Source of the DNA: Candidatus Amulumruptor caecigallinarius
Lineage (GTDB): Bacteria > Bacteroidota > Bacteroidia > Bacteroidales > Muribaculaceae
Length of the DNA stretch: 64,000 nt
NCBI GenBank assembly: GCA_023665605.1
Contig: JAMPDP010000001.1
Span: forward strand, 1,342,979-1,406,978
Reading direction: 5' to 3'
Positions 7,892 through 16,523 of this stretch are shown piece by piece. Each line of letters opens with the position of its first letter. Position 1 is the stretch's first letter. Under the pieces are notes generated by a model that searched no databases, had not been told where the DNA came from, and was given only the letters and a program-made list of their open reading frames with translations. The position numbers and the translations under genes are program-made.

Positions 7892-9526
7892 TTACTTCAG
7901 GCGGAGGTGGTCGCCGGTCTCATCGACGATAGCGCGGAAGTAACGGGGGTCATCGTAGCCGGCAAATTTGGGTTGCTCGGGCATCCCGTCAGCAGTGCGG
8001 GCAAACTGACCGTCGCGCTCCTTCTTGATGTTGAAATCCAAGTACTTGACCAAGAGATAATCACCCAAAGCCTTATAGCGCTTCACGTAATCGGCGCTTG
8101 CTGTCTGGAGGTGGTCGTTGAGGAGGGCGCTTGCCTCAGCATAGTCCATCGGCGCTACCTTGATTCGGAGCGAATCGGCATCCTCCTCCAGACGCGTCTC
8201 AATGTCAGACTGCACCTTTCGTATGTCGGGAATCATCTGCGAGTAGCGGTAGTAAGCCTGGTTGGCAACCCAGTTGTTGACCCAGAACGCCGCGTCCCAT
8301 GAGATGTTATACATATCGCCGTTGCCCTGCTCAAACGCGCGGGGCACGCTGGTCATGCAGCTGTATATGGGGACGTATACGCAAGTGTTTGCATCGTCGC
8401 ATCCGAACCACAAGATGCCTCGCATGGCCTGCGGGAACTCTCGGTTCATCTGTGAGACAAATGAGAAGCCGGTCTGCTGAGTGGCTATCGCGCGTTCGTG
8501 CAGATACTTCACAGAGTCCACTTCCCACTCCATGGGGCGCGCACGGTAAGGCACGGTGAAGGGGCCGGCACCCACATCCTTGGTCATGTCGAAGGGAGTG
8601 CCCTCGAAGTGGTCACGCATCATCCACTTCATGTCGGTTAGGGAGAGTTTGCGTGAGGGCTTCACCCACAAGGGCATCACCTCAGCACCCTTCTCATTGT
8701 TAATCCAGGGGAGATAGCGGTCCATGTCCTCGGCAAACTTGTTGTAGTAAGCCCATACTCGCGCATCACAACCGCGGAGAGTGCCGAAGTCTGCGGGGCA
8801 GTATGTTGCCGAGAAGCTGAACTCCTCATCCTTGCCGTCAAACCACCCCTTTTCGCGGGCGAAAGAGATAACATCAGGAGCATAGAGCGTCTCCGGGTCA
8901 TTGAGCGGGAACTGATGGATGCGGCTTTGGTTGGCATGGCCTGCGATGTAGCCGTCGGGCACCTTGCGAGCCACCCACAGTGCACCTTTGCCACCTTTGC
9001 CTTTGCCCACCATCTCCATTACCCAGGCTTCGTTGGGGTCAGCGATGGTGAAAGACTCTCCCTCGGAGCAGAAGCCGTAGCGGTTGACAAGGTCTGTCAT
9101 CACCGTGATGGCTTCGCGGGCATCCTTGGCACGCTCCAAAGTGATGTATATCAGCGAGCCGTAGTCAATGAGGCTTTCAGGGTCAGCGAGCTCCTCACGG
9201 CCGCCGAAGGTGCTTTCGGCGATGGTAAGGCCATGCTCGTTCATGTTGCCCATAGTAGCGTAGGTGTGAGGCACCTGGGGGATTTCCCCAAGATGCTTGC
9301 CGGTGTCCCATTCCTTGATGACACGCACTGAGCCTTCGGGCCAGTCAGCAGCAGGGGAGTGATAGAGTTCGCCGTAGAGCGTATGGCTGTCGGCGGCGTA
9401 TGTGGCGAGGGTGGAGCCGTCAGTGGTGGCTCCGGGGGTTGCTATCAGGCTGGTGCATGCCAGGGCGTCAGCTGCCGCAAACATGGCGCAACCCGTGCAT
9501 AGAATCAAGGCTTTGTTCATCTGCAA
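7892..9526 (-). CDS. Secreted C69-family dipeptidase (PepD type)
   Basis: The 544-residue protein starts with a signal peptide (residues 1-~23) that ends directly before Cys24 in ACTSLIATPGATTDG. C69 peptidases are N-terminal nucleophile hydrolases, and removal of the leader would expose this cysteine as the catalytic residue. Further family blocks are visible: SHTLYGELYH, FGGREELADPESLIDYGSL, REAITVMTDLVNRYG and GKGALWVARKVPDGYI. The likely role is dipeptide hydrolysis in the periplasm or outside the cell. It is monocistronic, with a well-formed promoter at 9551-9581. Confidence 0.9.
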   Translation of the reverse strand: MQMNKALILCTGCAMFAAADALACTSLIATPGATTDGSTLATYAADSHTLYGELYHSPAADWPEGSVRVIKEWDTGKHLGEIPQVPHTYATMGNMNEHGLTIAESTFGGREELADPESLIDYGSLIYITLERAKDAREAITVMTDLVNRYGFCSEGESFTIADPNEAWVMEMVGKGKGGKGALWVARKVPDGYIAGHANQSRIHQFPLNDPETLYAPDVISFAREKGWFDGKDEEFSFSATYCPADFGTLRGCDARVWAYYNKFAEDMDRYLPWINNEKGAEVMPLWVKPSRKLSLTDMKWMMRDHFEGTPFDMTKDVGAGPFTVPYRARPMEWEVDSVKYLHERAIATQQTGFSFVSQMNREFPQAMRGILWFGCDDANTCVYVPIYSCMTSVPRAFEQGNGDMYNISWDAAFWVNNWVANQAYYRYSQMIPDIRKVQSDIETRLEEDADSLRIKVAPMDYAEASALLNDHLQTASADYVKRYKALGDYLLVKYLDFNIKKERDGQFARTADGMPEQPKFAGYDDPRYFRAIVDETGDHLRLK

Positions 9527-9550
9527 GAAATACGTGATAATTAATAATCA

Positions 9551-9581
9551 CAAAGTTACGCATTTCTGCGCTGATTAGCAA
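9551..9581 (-). promoter_or_regulatory. Consensus Bacteroidota promoter of the C69 peptidase gene
   Basis: On the minus strand TTG (plus coordinates 9579-9581) is followed after exactly 20 bases by TAACTTTG (9551-9558), a full -33/-7 pair. The start codon at 9526 would follow about 20 bases after the transcription start. Confidence 0.65.
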
Positions 9582-9591
9582 GAGCGAATGG

Positions 9592-10437
9592 TCAGGGGAG
9601 AGTGAGACCGGAGGGAGTGAGGACGATGCGACGGGCTTTGTAGAGGGCACCTACGGCGCGTTTGAAGTCTTTTTTGCTGCAGTGCAAAGACTCTTTTATC
9701 TGTTCGGGAGAGGATTTGTCGGTAAGCGCGAGAATTCCTTCGGGGGATGTCCGGATAAGGTCAATAATCTGTTCCTCCAGGGGTGCGATACGCACTCCTA
9801 CACGCTCGTTGAGAGTGACATCAATCTTACCGTCGGGGCGTACTCGCTTGACGCAAGCCTCACATAGCTCACCGATGGCGAGGGGCTGATACACCTCATT
9901 CTCATATATGATACCGCGGTGCAGATTGTCCACGATTACGCGGTAGCCAAGTTCGTCATGGGCGATGACGAGGGCTTGCACATGGTCGCGCGTCTTGTAC
10001 TCCGGGAGCACGTTGCCGAGAAACTTCTCGATTTTGGCTGAGGCCGCCACGCGGTGTGTGGCATCGTCAAGATAGAGATACACAAGATATTGGCATCCCG
10101 GGCGCATTCTGACCTTCTGCTCGCGGTAGGGCACGAGGAGGTCTTTGGGGAGACCCCAGTCAAGGAATGCACCTATCTTGTTGACCTCTACGGCTTGCAG
10201 AAAAGCGAACTCGCCGACTCGGGCGAATGGGTGCTCGGTGGTGGCTATCAGGCGGTCTTCGGAGTCCGTGTAGACAAATACACGCATCAGGTCGCCCGGC
10301 TCCACCGGTTCGGTGATGTAACGGGCCGGGAGAAGAATCTCCGTATCGTCGCCGGCGTCAAGATATAGGCCAAAGTCCACTATCTTCTTGACCTCAAGCT
10401 CGTTGTAGTCGCCGATTCTTACTTTCATAGGAAGCAT
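9592..10437 (-). CDS. cvfB: CvfB-like S1 RNA-binding protein
   Basis: The 281-residue protein is built of S1-like beta-barrel modules (LEVKKIVDFGLYLDAG near 15-30; VNKIGAFLDWGLPKDLLVPY near 80-105; a third near 150-215). A winged-helix C-terminus follows (ILALTDKSSPEQIKESLHCSKKDFKRAVGALYKARRI, seen in parts at ~235-275). This is the architecture of CvfB/YitL. Such proteins bind RNA in the cytoplasm; the target is unknown. The ATGs at 10437 and 10428 are both possible; the second gives the usual MKVRIG beginning. Its -7 element at 10457-10464 is on the same strand. Confidence 0.85.
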   Translation of the reverse strand: MLPMKVRIGDYNELEVKKIVDFGLYLDAGDDTEILLPARYITEPVEPGDLMRVFVYTDSEDRLIATTEHPFARVGEFAFLQAVEVNKIGAFLDWGLPKDLLVPYREQKVRMRPGCQYLVYLYLDDATHRVAASAKIEKFLGNVLPEYKTRDHVQALVIAHDELGYRVIVDNLHRGIIYENEVYQPLAIGELCEACVKRVRPDGKIDVTLNERVGVRIAPLEEQIIDLIRTSPEGILALTDKSSPEQIKESLHCSKKDFKRAVGALYKARRIVLTPSGLTLP

Positions 10438-10456
10438 TCAATTCGTTAGGGTACTG

Positions 10457-10464
10457 CAAAAGTA
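10457..10464 (-). promoter_or_regulatory. -7 element TACTTTTG before the CvfB-like gene
   Basis: The minus-strand TACTTTTG fits TAnnTTTG and lies 20-30 bases before the two possible start codons. It sits in the 107-base divergent gap that it shares with the promoter of the next lipoprotein gene. Confidence 0.45.
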
Positions 10465-10507
10465 ACACACGAGAACGAAATATGTGGTAAATGCTGAAAA
10501 AATCATG

Positions 10508-10515
10508 TAATTTTG
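10508..10515 (+). promoter_or_regulatory. -7 element TAATTTTG before a lipoprotein gene
   Basis: TAATTTTG is a full match to TAnnTTTG, 30 bases before the ATG at 10545. No clear -33 element is visible. Confidence 0.45.
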
Positions 10516-10544
10516 CGGTGGAATAACATAGCTGTATCTAAAAC

Positions 10545-11495
10545 ATGAACACATCATTATTACGTATCCTGACGGCTGCGGCCGTCTCCGTGTCCCTGCT
10601 AACCATTGCTACGTCATGCAGCAATGACGATGACAATAACGACACAACCTTCCTGCCGCAACCTCCCGTAACGCCCAACACCCCTCAGGGGCCTGCCGGA
10701 GTGAATGACTTTGCCCGGTACGGAGAGTTGACGGTGTTGAAGTACGGCCTGTGCAACGGCGACTGGAGCTATGGCGAACTGCACGAGAACTATGCCTACA
10801 CATTCAATGCCGATCATCTGGTGGATTGTGTCATATCCGTGAGCACCGGTGTGCATAATCCCATAATCTACGGAGACGATAAGATTACCGTGCAACATTG
10901 CGGTCTTGGCGATGTTGTTGAGGACGAATATGTCTATTTTTTGGAGAACGGGCGCATAACCCACTGTACACGCAACGGCAAGGAGATGTATCGCTGGGAG
11001 TATGACGCTGACGGACGAGTGGTAAGAGCCGTCAGTCTGCTTACCGGCGGAGGGATAGCCAATGCCTGGCGTGCACGTTGGACAGCCACTGGCGACCTCG
11101 CGGAGGTGGTGTGTGAGGAGGTGAGCGATTACGCAGCAGGGAGGGAAAATTTCGGCGACCGCGTGAGCTTCACCTACACAACGATGCCGATGCTCAACCC
11201 GATAGCTATCAAGCTTCCGCTGAACAAGCCGAGTACTTCCACTATGCTGTCTCTAAAGCTCACACCCGTGCTTCTGGCCCAAGGTTATTATGGCAACAGC
11301 GTTCCCGCGATGCTCCCCTCGTCAATTAGCGAATATGATGTGAGCGAATCTGCCACTTTACCTGCTAAGGTGACTGACTACCGCTACACCTTCGATGCCG
11401 ATGGACGTGTGACGCGCACCGAGGAGATGTACACCAACGGAGTAGGAGCCACGAATTATTATTACGGCTCCTGTCAGACCTACGAGTGGAGGTGA
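10545..11495 (+). CDS. Hypothetical lipoprotein
   Basis: The 316-residue protein has a lipoprotein signal with the modified cysteine at Cys25 (IATSC). An acidic linker follows (SNDDDNNDTT), which resembles the surface-export type of signal in Bacteroidota, and then a Pro/Thr-rich spacer. The rest is predicted beta-rich, with repeats of the form YAYTFNADHLVD, YRWEYDADGRVVRA and YRYTFDADGRVTR. This Y-x-F-D-A-D-G-R pattern resembles YD/RHS-like hairpins and DUF4595-type Bacteroides lipoproteins. I do not recognise a function. It is probably held at the outer membrane and monocistronic. Confidence 0.75.
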   Translation: MNTSLLRILTAAAVSVSLLTIATSCSNDDDNNDTTFLPQPPVTPNTPQGPAGVNDFARYGELTVLKYGLCNGDWSYGELHENYAYTFNADHLVDCVISVSTGVHNPIIYGDDKITVQHCGLGDVVEDEYVYFLENGRITHCTRNGKEMYRWEYDADGRVVRAVSLLTGGGIANAWRARWTATGDLAEVVCEEVSDYAAGRENFGDRVSFTYTTMPMLNPIAIKLPLNKPSTSTMLSLKLTPVLLAQGYYGNSVPAMLPSSISEYDVSESATLPAKVTDYRYTFDADGRVTRTEEMYTNGVGATNYYYGSCQTYEWR

Positions 11496-11538
11496 ATACG
11501 CCGGGGCGACAAGTAAAGCCAAGTAAGGTTTTGGCGTG

Positions 11539-11570
11539 TTTGCATATCTCAAATTAAATGCCTAACTTTG
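11539..11570 (+). promoter_or_regulatory. Full -33/-7 promoter (TTTG-N20-TAACTTTG)
   Basis: TTTG at 11539-11542 and TAACTTTG at 11563-11570 are separated by exactly 20 bases, the textbook Bacteroidota arrangement. It drives the small lipoprotein gene that starts at 11605. Confidence 0.7.
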
Positions 11571-11604
11571 CAGACAATTAGCTCAGTCTATTAGCTTTTG
11601 CTCA

Positions 11605-12180
11605 ATGAACAGACAGTCTATTTGCCGCCTGGTGATGGCCGGAGCTCTTGCCCTGACCGTCGCTGCATGCTCCTCCAAGAAGTCCGACTCCTCGGAGGCC
11701 GTCAACGAAGAGATGCGCAACTCACACCTCTTCGAGGCTATCAACTCCGGCGACATGATGCGCACTGCATCTATAGCCGACTCGCTTGCTCTCAATGTTG
11801 ACGACATCACCAACAACGAGAGCGTGGCGGTGCTCATGGCCTATCTGGAGGTGCACAACAAGGCCTCGGAGGCAAATGACCGTCGGCTCGACTTGGAGAC
11901 ACTCCGCAAGTTTGTGGATGTGTACGACCTCTCGTTGCAGCGTGACCGCGACGGTATGCAGGCCGCGCTTGCACAGGCTCGGCAGGTGAACCCCGATGTT
12001 GACCTCGAGGTGCTGTGCCGCGAGTTTCGTGCCAAGCTCGCCGAGTATGATGCCATTCAGGGCGGGGATCTCACCAACGATGAGCCCGCCGCCGCCGACA
12101 CCACAGCAGCAGCTGTTGACTCAATGAGCGTAAGAGGTTCGGAAGAGGAGCTCCCGGTGGAGATGCGTCCCGCCGACTGA
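11605..12180 (+). CDS. Small hypothetical lipoprotein
   Basis: The 191-residue protein has a signal peptide and lipobox LTVAAC with Cys22, then a Ser/Lys-rich linker. A helical middle follows (EEMRNSHLFEAINSGDMM to LAQARQ), and then an acidic Ala/Asp/Glu-rich tail. I do not recognise the family. The helical core suggests protein-protein contact, but no motif supports a function. The start is fixed by the strong promoter at 11539-11570, which leaves a leader of about 27 bases. The DUF805 gene follows after 52 bases and could be read from the same transcript, which ends at the hairpin near 12714. Confidence 0.75.
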   Translation: MNRQSICRLVMAGALALTVAACSSKKSDSSEAVNEEMRNSHLFEAINSGDMMRTASIADSLALNVDDITNNESVAVLMAYLEVHNKASEANDRRLDLETLRKFVDVYDLSLQRDRDGMQAALAQARQVNPDVDLEVLCREFRAKLAEYDAIQGGDLTNDEPAAADTTAAAVDSMSVRGSEEELPVEMRPAD

Positions 12181-12232
12181 AACTTTCATTTTCTACATCT
12201 ATTTATCAACCAATTCATTCCTACACACTCTC

Positions 12233-12640
12233 ATGGACAACAACTATCAGCAGCAGCCCCCCATGGTTCCCACTCCGGGTATCAGCTTTCAGGACGCAAT
12301 CCGCCTTGGCTTTGAGAACTACTGCAACTTCAATGGCCGCGCCACCCGCTCCGAGTACTGGTGGTGGATGCTTTTCACCTTCATTGTAAGTGCCATCTTC
12401 AGCGCACTTGGCCAGGCTGCCAACTTCTTCTCCATCATTGGCGGTCTCGTAAACCTCGCCCTTCTGCTCCCCTCACTGGGTCTTTGCTGGCGCCGTATGC
12501 ACGACATCGGAAAGGGTGGCGGCTGGTTCTTCATTTCGCTGATTCCTCTTGTAGGCTGGATCATCTGGATTGTATGGTGCTGCAAGCCCAGCGAGCCTGT
12601 CAACAACCGCTTCGGCGCTGTTCCTCCCACCGCTTATTGA
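12233..12640 (+). CDS. DUF805 inner-membrane protein
   Basis: The 135-residue protein has the DUF805 signature FNGRATRSEYWWWML (~26-40). Hydrophobic helices follow (about 40-55, 60-80 with GLCWRRMHDIGKGGGW after it, and 105-120), ending with IVWCCKPSEPVNNRFG. It is a short polytopic inner-membrane protein of unknown function (YhaH-like). The N-terminal QQQPP segment is a cytoplasmic extension that is common in this family. A terminator-like hairpin lies 74 bases downstream. Confidence 0.88.
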   Translation: MDNNYQQQPPMVPTPGISFQDAIRLGFENYCNFNGRATRSEYWWWMLFTFIVSAIFSALGQAANFFSIIGGLVNLALLLPSLGLCWRRMHDIGKGGGWFFISLIPLVGWIIWIVWCCKPSEPVNNRFGAVPPTAY

Positions 12641-12713
12641 TCAAGAGGTAACACAAGCCTCTAAACGGTCTGCCGCTTTGACAGATACGATAACCTCACA
12701 CTGAACACGGACA

Positions 12714-12757
12714 AACCCCGTATACCTCTGCTCCGGCTGTGGTATTCGGGGTTTTCT
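12714..12757 (+). terminator. Intrinsic terminator after the DUF805 gene
   Basis: AACCCCGTATACC (12714-12726) pairs with GGTATTCGGGGTT (12741-12753) with one mismatch, around a 14-base loop. A T-rich stretch (TTCTCTC) follows. Confidence 0.7.
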
Positions 12758-12800
12758 CTCACAGTAAGTCTTTGATTAAACCCACCCACCATCGACAGAT

Positions 12801-13385
12801 ATGCACCGAATAGCCGTCATAGCCTCCGGAACCGGTACCAACGCTGAGAACCTGGCTCGCGCCTTTGCCGACTCCCCGCAAGCGAGGGTCGTGCTCATGC
12901 TCTCTAATAAGGCCGATGCAGGAGCGCACAGCCGTCTCAATGCTCTTGGCATCCCCTCTGTCACATTTACCAACCAAGAGTGGGCAGAGTGTCCAGATAA
13001 GATTCTTGCATTGCTACACGCTGAGTCCATAGACTTCATAGCTCTCTGTGGGTTTCTGCGCAAGGTGCATCCGGCGATAGTCGCGGCATATAAGGGGAGG
13101 ATTGTAAACATCCATCCTTCACTTCTGCCACGCCACGGCGGCAAGGGGATGTATGGCATGAAGGTGCATCAGGCTGTGATAGATGCCGGCGATGAACAAA
13201 CAGGGGCGACGGTGCATTATGTTACCGATGAGATGGACGAGGGCGACATCATCATTCAGGGGTGCGTACCTGTCATCCCGGGAGATGACGCAGCCACAGT
13301 AGCCGCCAAAGTCCATGCCGTCGAGATGGATATTTATCCACAGGCGGTAGCTAAAGCACTCTCAGAAACCACCTTTCAACCATAA
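12801..13385 (+). CDS. purN: Phosphoribosylglycinamide formyltransferase (GART)
   Basis: The 194-residue cytoplasmic enzyme transfers a formyl group from 10-formyl-tetrahydrofolate to GAR in purine synthesis. Seen directly are the N-terminal substrate loop SGTGTNAENL (~8-17), ALCGFLRKV, the catalytic region NIHPSLLP with Asn and His (~107-113), and GATVHYVTDEMDEGDII, which supplies the catalytic Asp. The length is normal. It starts 44 bases after the terminator of the previous unit and ends 8 bases before the Wzi-like gene, so those two are probably co-transcribed. Confidence 0.95.
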   Translation: MHRIAVIASGTGTNAENLARAFADSPQARVVLMLSNKADAGAHSRLNALGIPSVTFTNQEWAECPDKILALLHAESIDFIALCGFLRKVHPAIVAAYKGRIVNIHPSLLPRHGGKGMYGMKVHQAVIDAGDEQTGATVHYVTDEMDEGDIIIQGCVPVIPGDDAATVAAKVHAVEMDIYPQAVAKALSETTFQP

Positions 13386-13393
13386 TACAACAC

Positions 13394-14920
13394 ATGACAG
13401 CATCCAAGCTGCTTTTCATCACTTCCACCGCGCTGCTGGCGGTAATGCCACTGAGAGCTCTCGCCGAGGAGAGTATCAGCTATGATGCCTCCGTGACCGG
13501 AGGAGTGTCATCCGGTGACTTCGCACCCTATTACCTCGCGTCCAACCGCTTCGGCACCATTACACAGGGAGACAACCTTCAGCTTAACCTTGGCTTTGCT
13601 CGTGACCTCAATCTTGGCAAACGTTTTGATTGGACTTACGGAGCACGGGCAGTGGCCGGTGCTTATTCGTCAGTGCGCTACGATGTGTACAACACCACCT
13701 CCGAGAGCTTTGACTCACATGCGGAACGCCCTGCATCCATATGGCTTCAAGAGCTGTGGGCGGGCGTGAAATGGCGTTGCCTCTACCTGACCGGCGGCAT
13801 GCGACAGGACGGTTCCCCATGGCTTGACGAGAGCTTGTCCTCCGGAGACCTGGTGAAGAGCAGCAATGCTCGTCCACTTCCCGGTGTCGATGCCGGTTTC
13901 GTGGACTTCCAGACTTTTCCTTGGACCAAAGGGTGGCTTGAGGTGAAAGGCTCGCTGGCGTTCCGATGGTTTACAGACAACTCTTACCTGAAGAATCGCT
14001 ACAACTACTATTCCTATCACATTACTCTTGATCAGGCATACTGCTATCGCGACGTATATTTCCGCAGCCGGGCATCAGAGCCGTTCTCGGTAATGATAGG
14101 GGCACAGGTGGCCTCGCTCTTTGCCGGCACCACCTATCGCTATAATGAAGGGACGCTCGAGTCAGTGACCCACAATCCCTCCGGCTTCAAGACTTACATG
14201 AAGATGTTTGTGCCCCATGAGGGTGGTAGTGAGCTGTACTATGACGGACAGCACTTGGGAGCATGGGATATCAGCGCGCGTTACCGTTTTCGCTCCGGCC
14301 ACACCCTTACAGCCTACACTCAGTGGCTCTGGGAGGATGGTTCGGGCATGGGGAAGCTCAACGGATGGGACGGCATGTGGGGCTTGAAATTTACCGCTCA
14401 CGAGCCGTGGTGGATAGATGGGGCTGCAGTGGAGTATCTTGACTTCACAAACCATAGCGGCCCTGTGCACTTCGCCCCCCAGCACTCCGACTGGGTGTTC
14501 GGGCACACACGAGCCACCGGCGCCGACAATTATTATAACAACGTGACTTACAACGGTTATTCCAATTATGGTATGGCAATGGGCGGCCCGTCGTTCATGA
14601 GTCCCATATACAACCGTGACGGTTTCCCCGCCTTCCGCCAAAATCGCTTTCGCGGTTTCCATGCAGCAGTTAACGGACATCTGCATCCCGACTTGACCTA
14701 TTCGCTCAAAGTGGGTTACCGCAAGGGTTACGGCACGCCCTATCTGCCGGTGCGCGAGCCGCGTCACCTCACTTCCGCTATGTTCGGCCTTGATTGGAAG
14801 ATAAGTCGTGTCAAGGGTCTCTCAGCATCGCTGCAGGCAGGAGCTGACCGAGGGAATATGCCGTCGAGAAGCTACGGAGTGCTGATTGGCGTGAAGTATG
14901 AAGGCATAGCCACATTCTGA
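13394..14920 (+). CDS. Wzi-like capsule-assembly outer-membrane barrel
   Basis: The 508-residue protein has a signal peptide (1-~25, ending LRALAEE). After it comes a long run of amphipathic strands rich in aromatic residues (YYLASNRFGTI, RYRFRSGHTLTAYTQW, LTYSLKVGYRKGYG), ending in a strand with a terminal Phe. This matches the Capsule_assem_Wzi family. In E. coli, Wzi is an outer-membrane lectin that anchors capsule. The Bacteroidota members are larger and uncharacterised. No capsule genes adjoin it: purN lies upstream, and a small lipoprotein and a PCMD protein lie downstream. Confidence 0.8.
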   Translation: MTASKLLFITSTALLAVMPLRALAEESISYDASVTGGVSSGDFAPYYLASNRFGTITQGDNLQLNLGFARDLNLGKRFDWTYGARAVAGAYSSVRYDVYNTTSESFDSHAERPASIWLQELWAGVKWRCLYLTGGMRQDGSPWLDESLSSGDLVKSSNARPLPGVDAGFVDFQTFPWTKGWLEVKGSLAFRWFTDNSYLKNRYNYYSYHITLDQAYCYRDVYFRSRASEPFSVMIGAQVASLFAGTTYRYNEGTLESVTHNPSGFKTYMKMFVPHEGGSELYYDGQHLGAWDISARYRFRSGHTLTAYTQWLWEDGSGMGKLNGWDGMWGLKFTAHEPWWIDGAAVEYLDFTNHSGPVHFAPQHSDWVFGHTRATGADNYYNNVTYNGYSNYGMAMGGPSFMSPIYNRDGFPAFRQNRFRGFHAAVNGHLHPDLTYSLKVGYRKGYGTPYLPVREPRHLTSAMFGLDWKISRVKGLSASLQAGADRGNMPSRSYGVLIGVKYEGIATF

Positions 14921-14982
14921 GCCCAACAATCAAGAAGTAGCTTGTAAGCGCAATTCATTACTGCCCAACACGTATAACAGAT

Positions 14983-15426
14983 ATGAAACACAATATATTG
15001 AGCCGCATCATAGCCTCTATTATCTTTATGGCCCTCAGCTGCGGGATAATCTCCTGTGAGTCTAATAACGGCGATATCGGCGACCTCTACGCCACATGGA
15101 ACGTGGAGCGCGTGACCATTGACGGAGTCGCTGACCCGGACTATGACGGTAATGTAAGCTGGGCTTTTCAGAGCAATATCCTCTGGATGATGGCGGTGCT
15201 TGACCATGAACAGACCGACAACTGCTACGCCACATGGGCTCTGCAAGATGACGGCAAAGTGATGATTATAGACCTGAGCCACGGCTACCTCGCTGAACTA
15301 TCCTCGTTGCCCTGGGGCACGGTGGTGCATATGTCGGTCATCACACACACCAATGACACTCTCACGCTGAGCTACATCAACAAAGCAGGGGAGACTGTCG
15401 TTTACTATTTAAAGAAATTGGTGTAA
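14983..15426 (+). CDS. Small lipocalin-like lipoprotein (hypothetical)
   Basis: The 147-residue protein has a lipoprotein signal; Cys25 (GIISC) is the likely modified residue and Cys20 is an alternative. The mature part begins with the pattern LYATWNVERVTIDG and continues as short strands (GKVMIIDL, DTLTLSYI, ETVVYYLKKLV). This is typical of the lipocalin-like small lipoproteins of Bacteroidales. The function is unknown. It lies 62 bases after the Wzi-like gene and 3 bases before the PCMD gene, so the last two are surely co-transcribed. Confidence 0.7.
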   Translation: MKHNILSRIIASIIFMALSCGIISCESNNGDIGDLYATWNVERVTIDGVADPDYDGNVSWAFQSNILWMMAVLDHEQTDNCYATWALQDDGKVMIIDLSHGYLAELSSLPWGTVVHMSVITHTNDTLTLSYINKAGETVVYYLKKLV

Positions 15427-15429
15427 CCT

Positions 15430-16410
15430 ATGTCAACACGTATTCAACTTTCATCACTGCTTGCTGCTGCGACAATCTTCGCAGGCGTGCATACGGCCAA
15501 TGCCGACCCCCTGAGGCTTGAGCCTATTAAGTACGGCGACATGAACTCATGGGTGACGCGTACGGTAGGGGAGAGTGGCATCATCGGGGGTAACAAGAAG
15601 ACCCTCTATGAAATCGGCCCTAACATGACCATTAGCAAGGAGAATCAGGCATACACTCCTCAGGGGGGCTCACCCTGGGCCACGAGCAATGTTTATGCAC
15701 ACGTTAAGGGTATCAACAAGGGTAGCAACGCCGTTTATCCTGAGACACACGCCGGAGCCGGCAAGTGTGCCAAGCTGTGCAGCCAAATAGAGACCGTAAA
15801 GGTGCTCCACCTCATCAATCTTGACGTGATGGTGGCCGGCTCGATATTCCTCGGACGCATGTATGAACCTATAAAGTCCACCTCCAACCCCTACTCCAAG
15901 ATGGAGATGGGCATTCCATACAGCAAGCGCCCCAAGGCACTGGTGTTTGATTACAAGGTGGATATGCCCGCCAACGCCAGTCGTATCAAGGCCACCGGGT
16001 TCGGAGGCAAGAAGACGTTGCCGGGTCGTGACCATGCCGTAGCCTTCGTTCTGCTCCAGCGCAGGTGGGAGGATTCGGAGGGCAATATCCATGCCAAGCG
16101 AGTGGGCACCGGAGGGGAGATGTTTGGAAAGACCGCGCCCTGGACCTCCAAGCATCAGGTGGCACTGCATTACGGCGACTACTCCACCAAGGCCGGCGGC
16201 CCGTCATGGCTCGGGCTTCTCCCGAAGCAGCGTTCCTATTACGCCCGCAACAGCAAGGGTAAGATGGTGCCGGTGATAGAAGAAGGCTGGGATGATGCCA
16301 ACGCGACCCCGACACATGTCATAGTGGAGTTCAGTGCCGGCAGCGGCGAAGCCTATATCGGTACCGAGGGGCTAACTTTCTATGTAGACAATGTGGCTTT
16401 CGGCTTCTGA
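15430..16410 (+). CDS. Secreted PCMD-domain protein
   Basis: The 326-residue protein has a signal peptide (1-~26, ending TANADP). The rest fits the PCMD (putative carbohydrate metabolism) domain: LRLEPIKYGDMNSWVTR at the start, PKALVFDYKVDMP in the middle, and a C-terminal jelly-roll ending with LTFYVDNVAFGF. The family is found in polysaccharide loci of Bacteroidota; its substrate is not established. It starts 3 bases after the lipocalin-like gene. With the Wzi-like barrel it forms a run of three exported proteins, so a shared envelope or glycan role is a fair guess. Confidence 0.75.
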   Translation: MSTRIQLSSLLAAATIFAGVHTANADPLRLEPIKYGDMNSWVTRTVGESGIIGGNKKTLYEIGPNMTISKENQAYTPQGGSPWATSNVYAHVKGINKGSNAVYPETHAGAGKCAKLCSQIETVKVLHLINLDVMVAGSIFLGRMYEPIKSTSNPYSKMEMGIPYSKRPKALVFDYKVDMPANASRIKATGFGGKKTLPGRDHAVAFVLLQRRWEDSEGNIHAKRVGTGGEMFGKTAPWTSKHQVALHYGDYSTKAGGPSWLGLLPKQRSYYARNSKGKMVPVIEEGWDDANATPTHVIVEFSAGSGEAYIGTEGLTFYVDNVAFGF

Positions 16411-16468
16411 CAAGTATCGTTAACGATCTGTGAATGACCTGTGGGACAGACGGCATGCAACCTGTCGC

Positions 16469-16498
16469 TTGACCTTTGCAAAATTTTCCCTACATTTG
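16469..16498 (+). promoter_or_regulatory. Promoter of dapA (TTG-N19-TACATTTG)
   Basis: TTG at 16469-16471 and TACATTTG at 16491-16498 are 19 bases apart. The ATG of dapA follows 25 bases after the -7 element. Confidence 0.6.
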
Positions 16499-16523
16499 TG
16501 ACAGATAACCGACATCTGCATCT

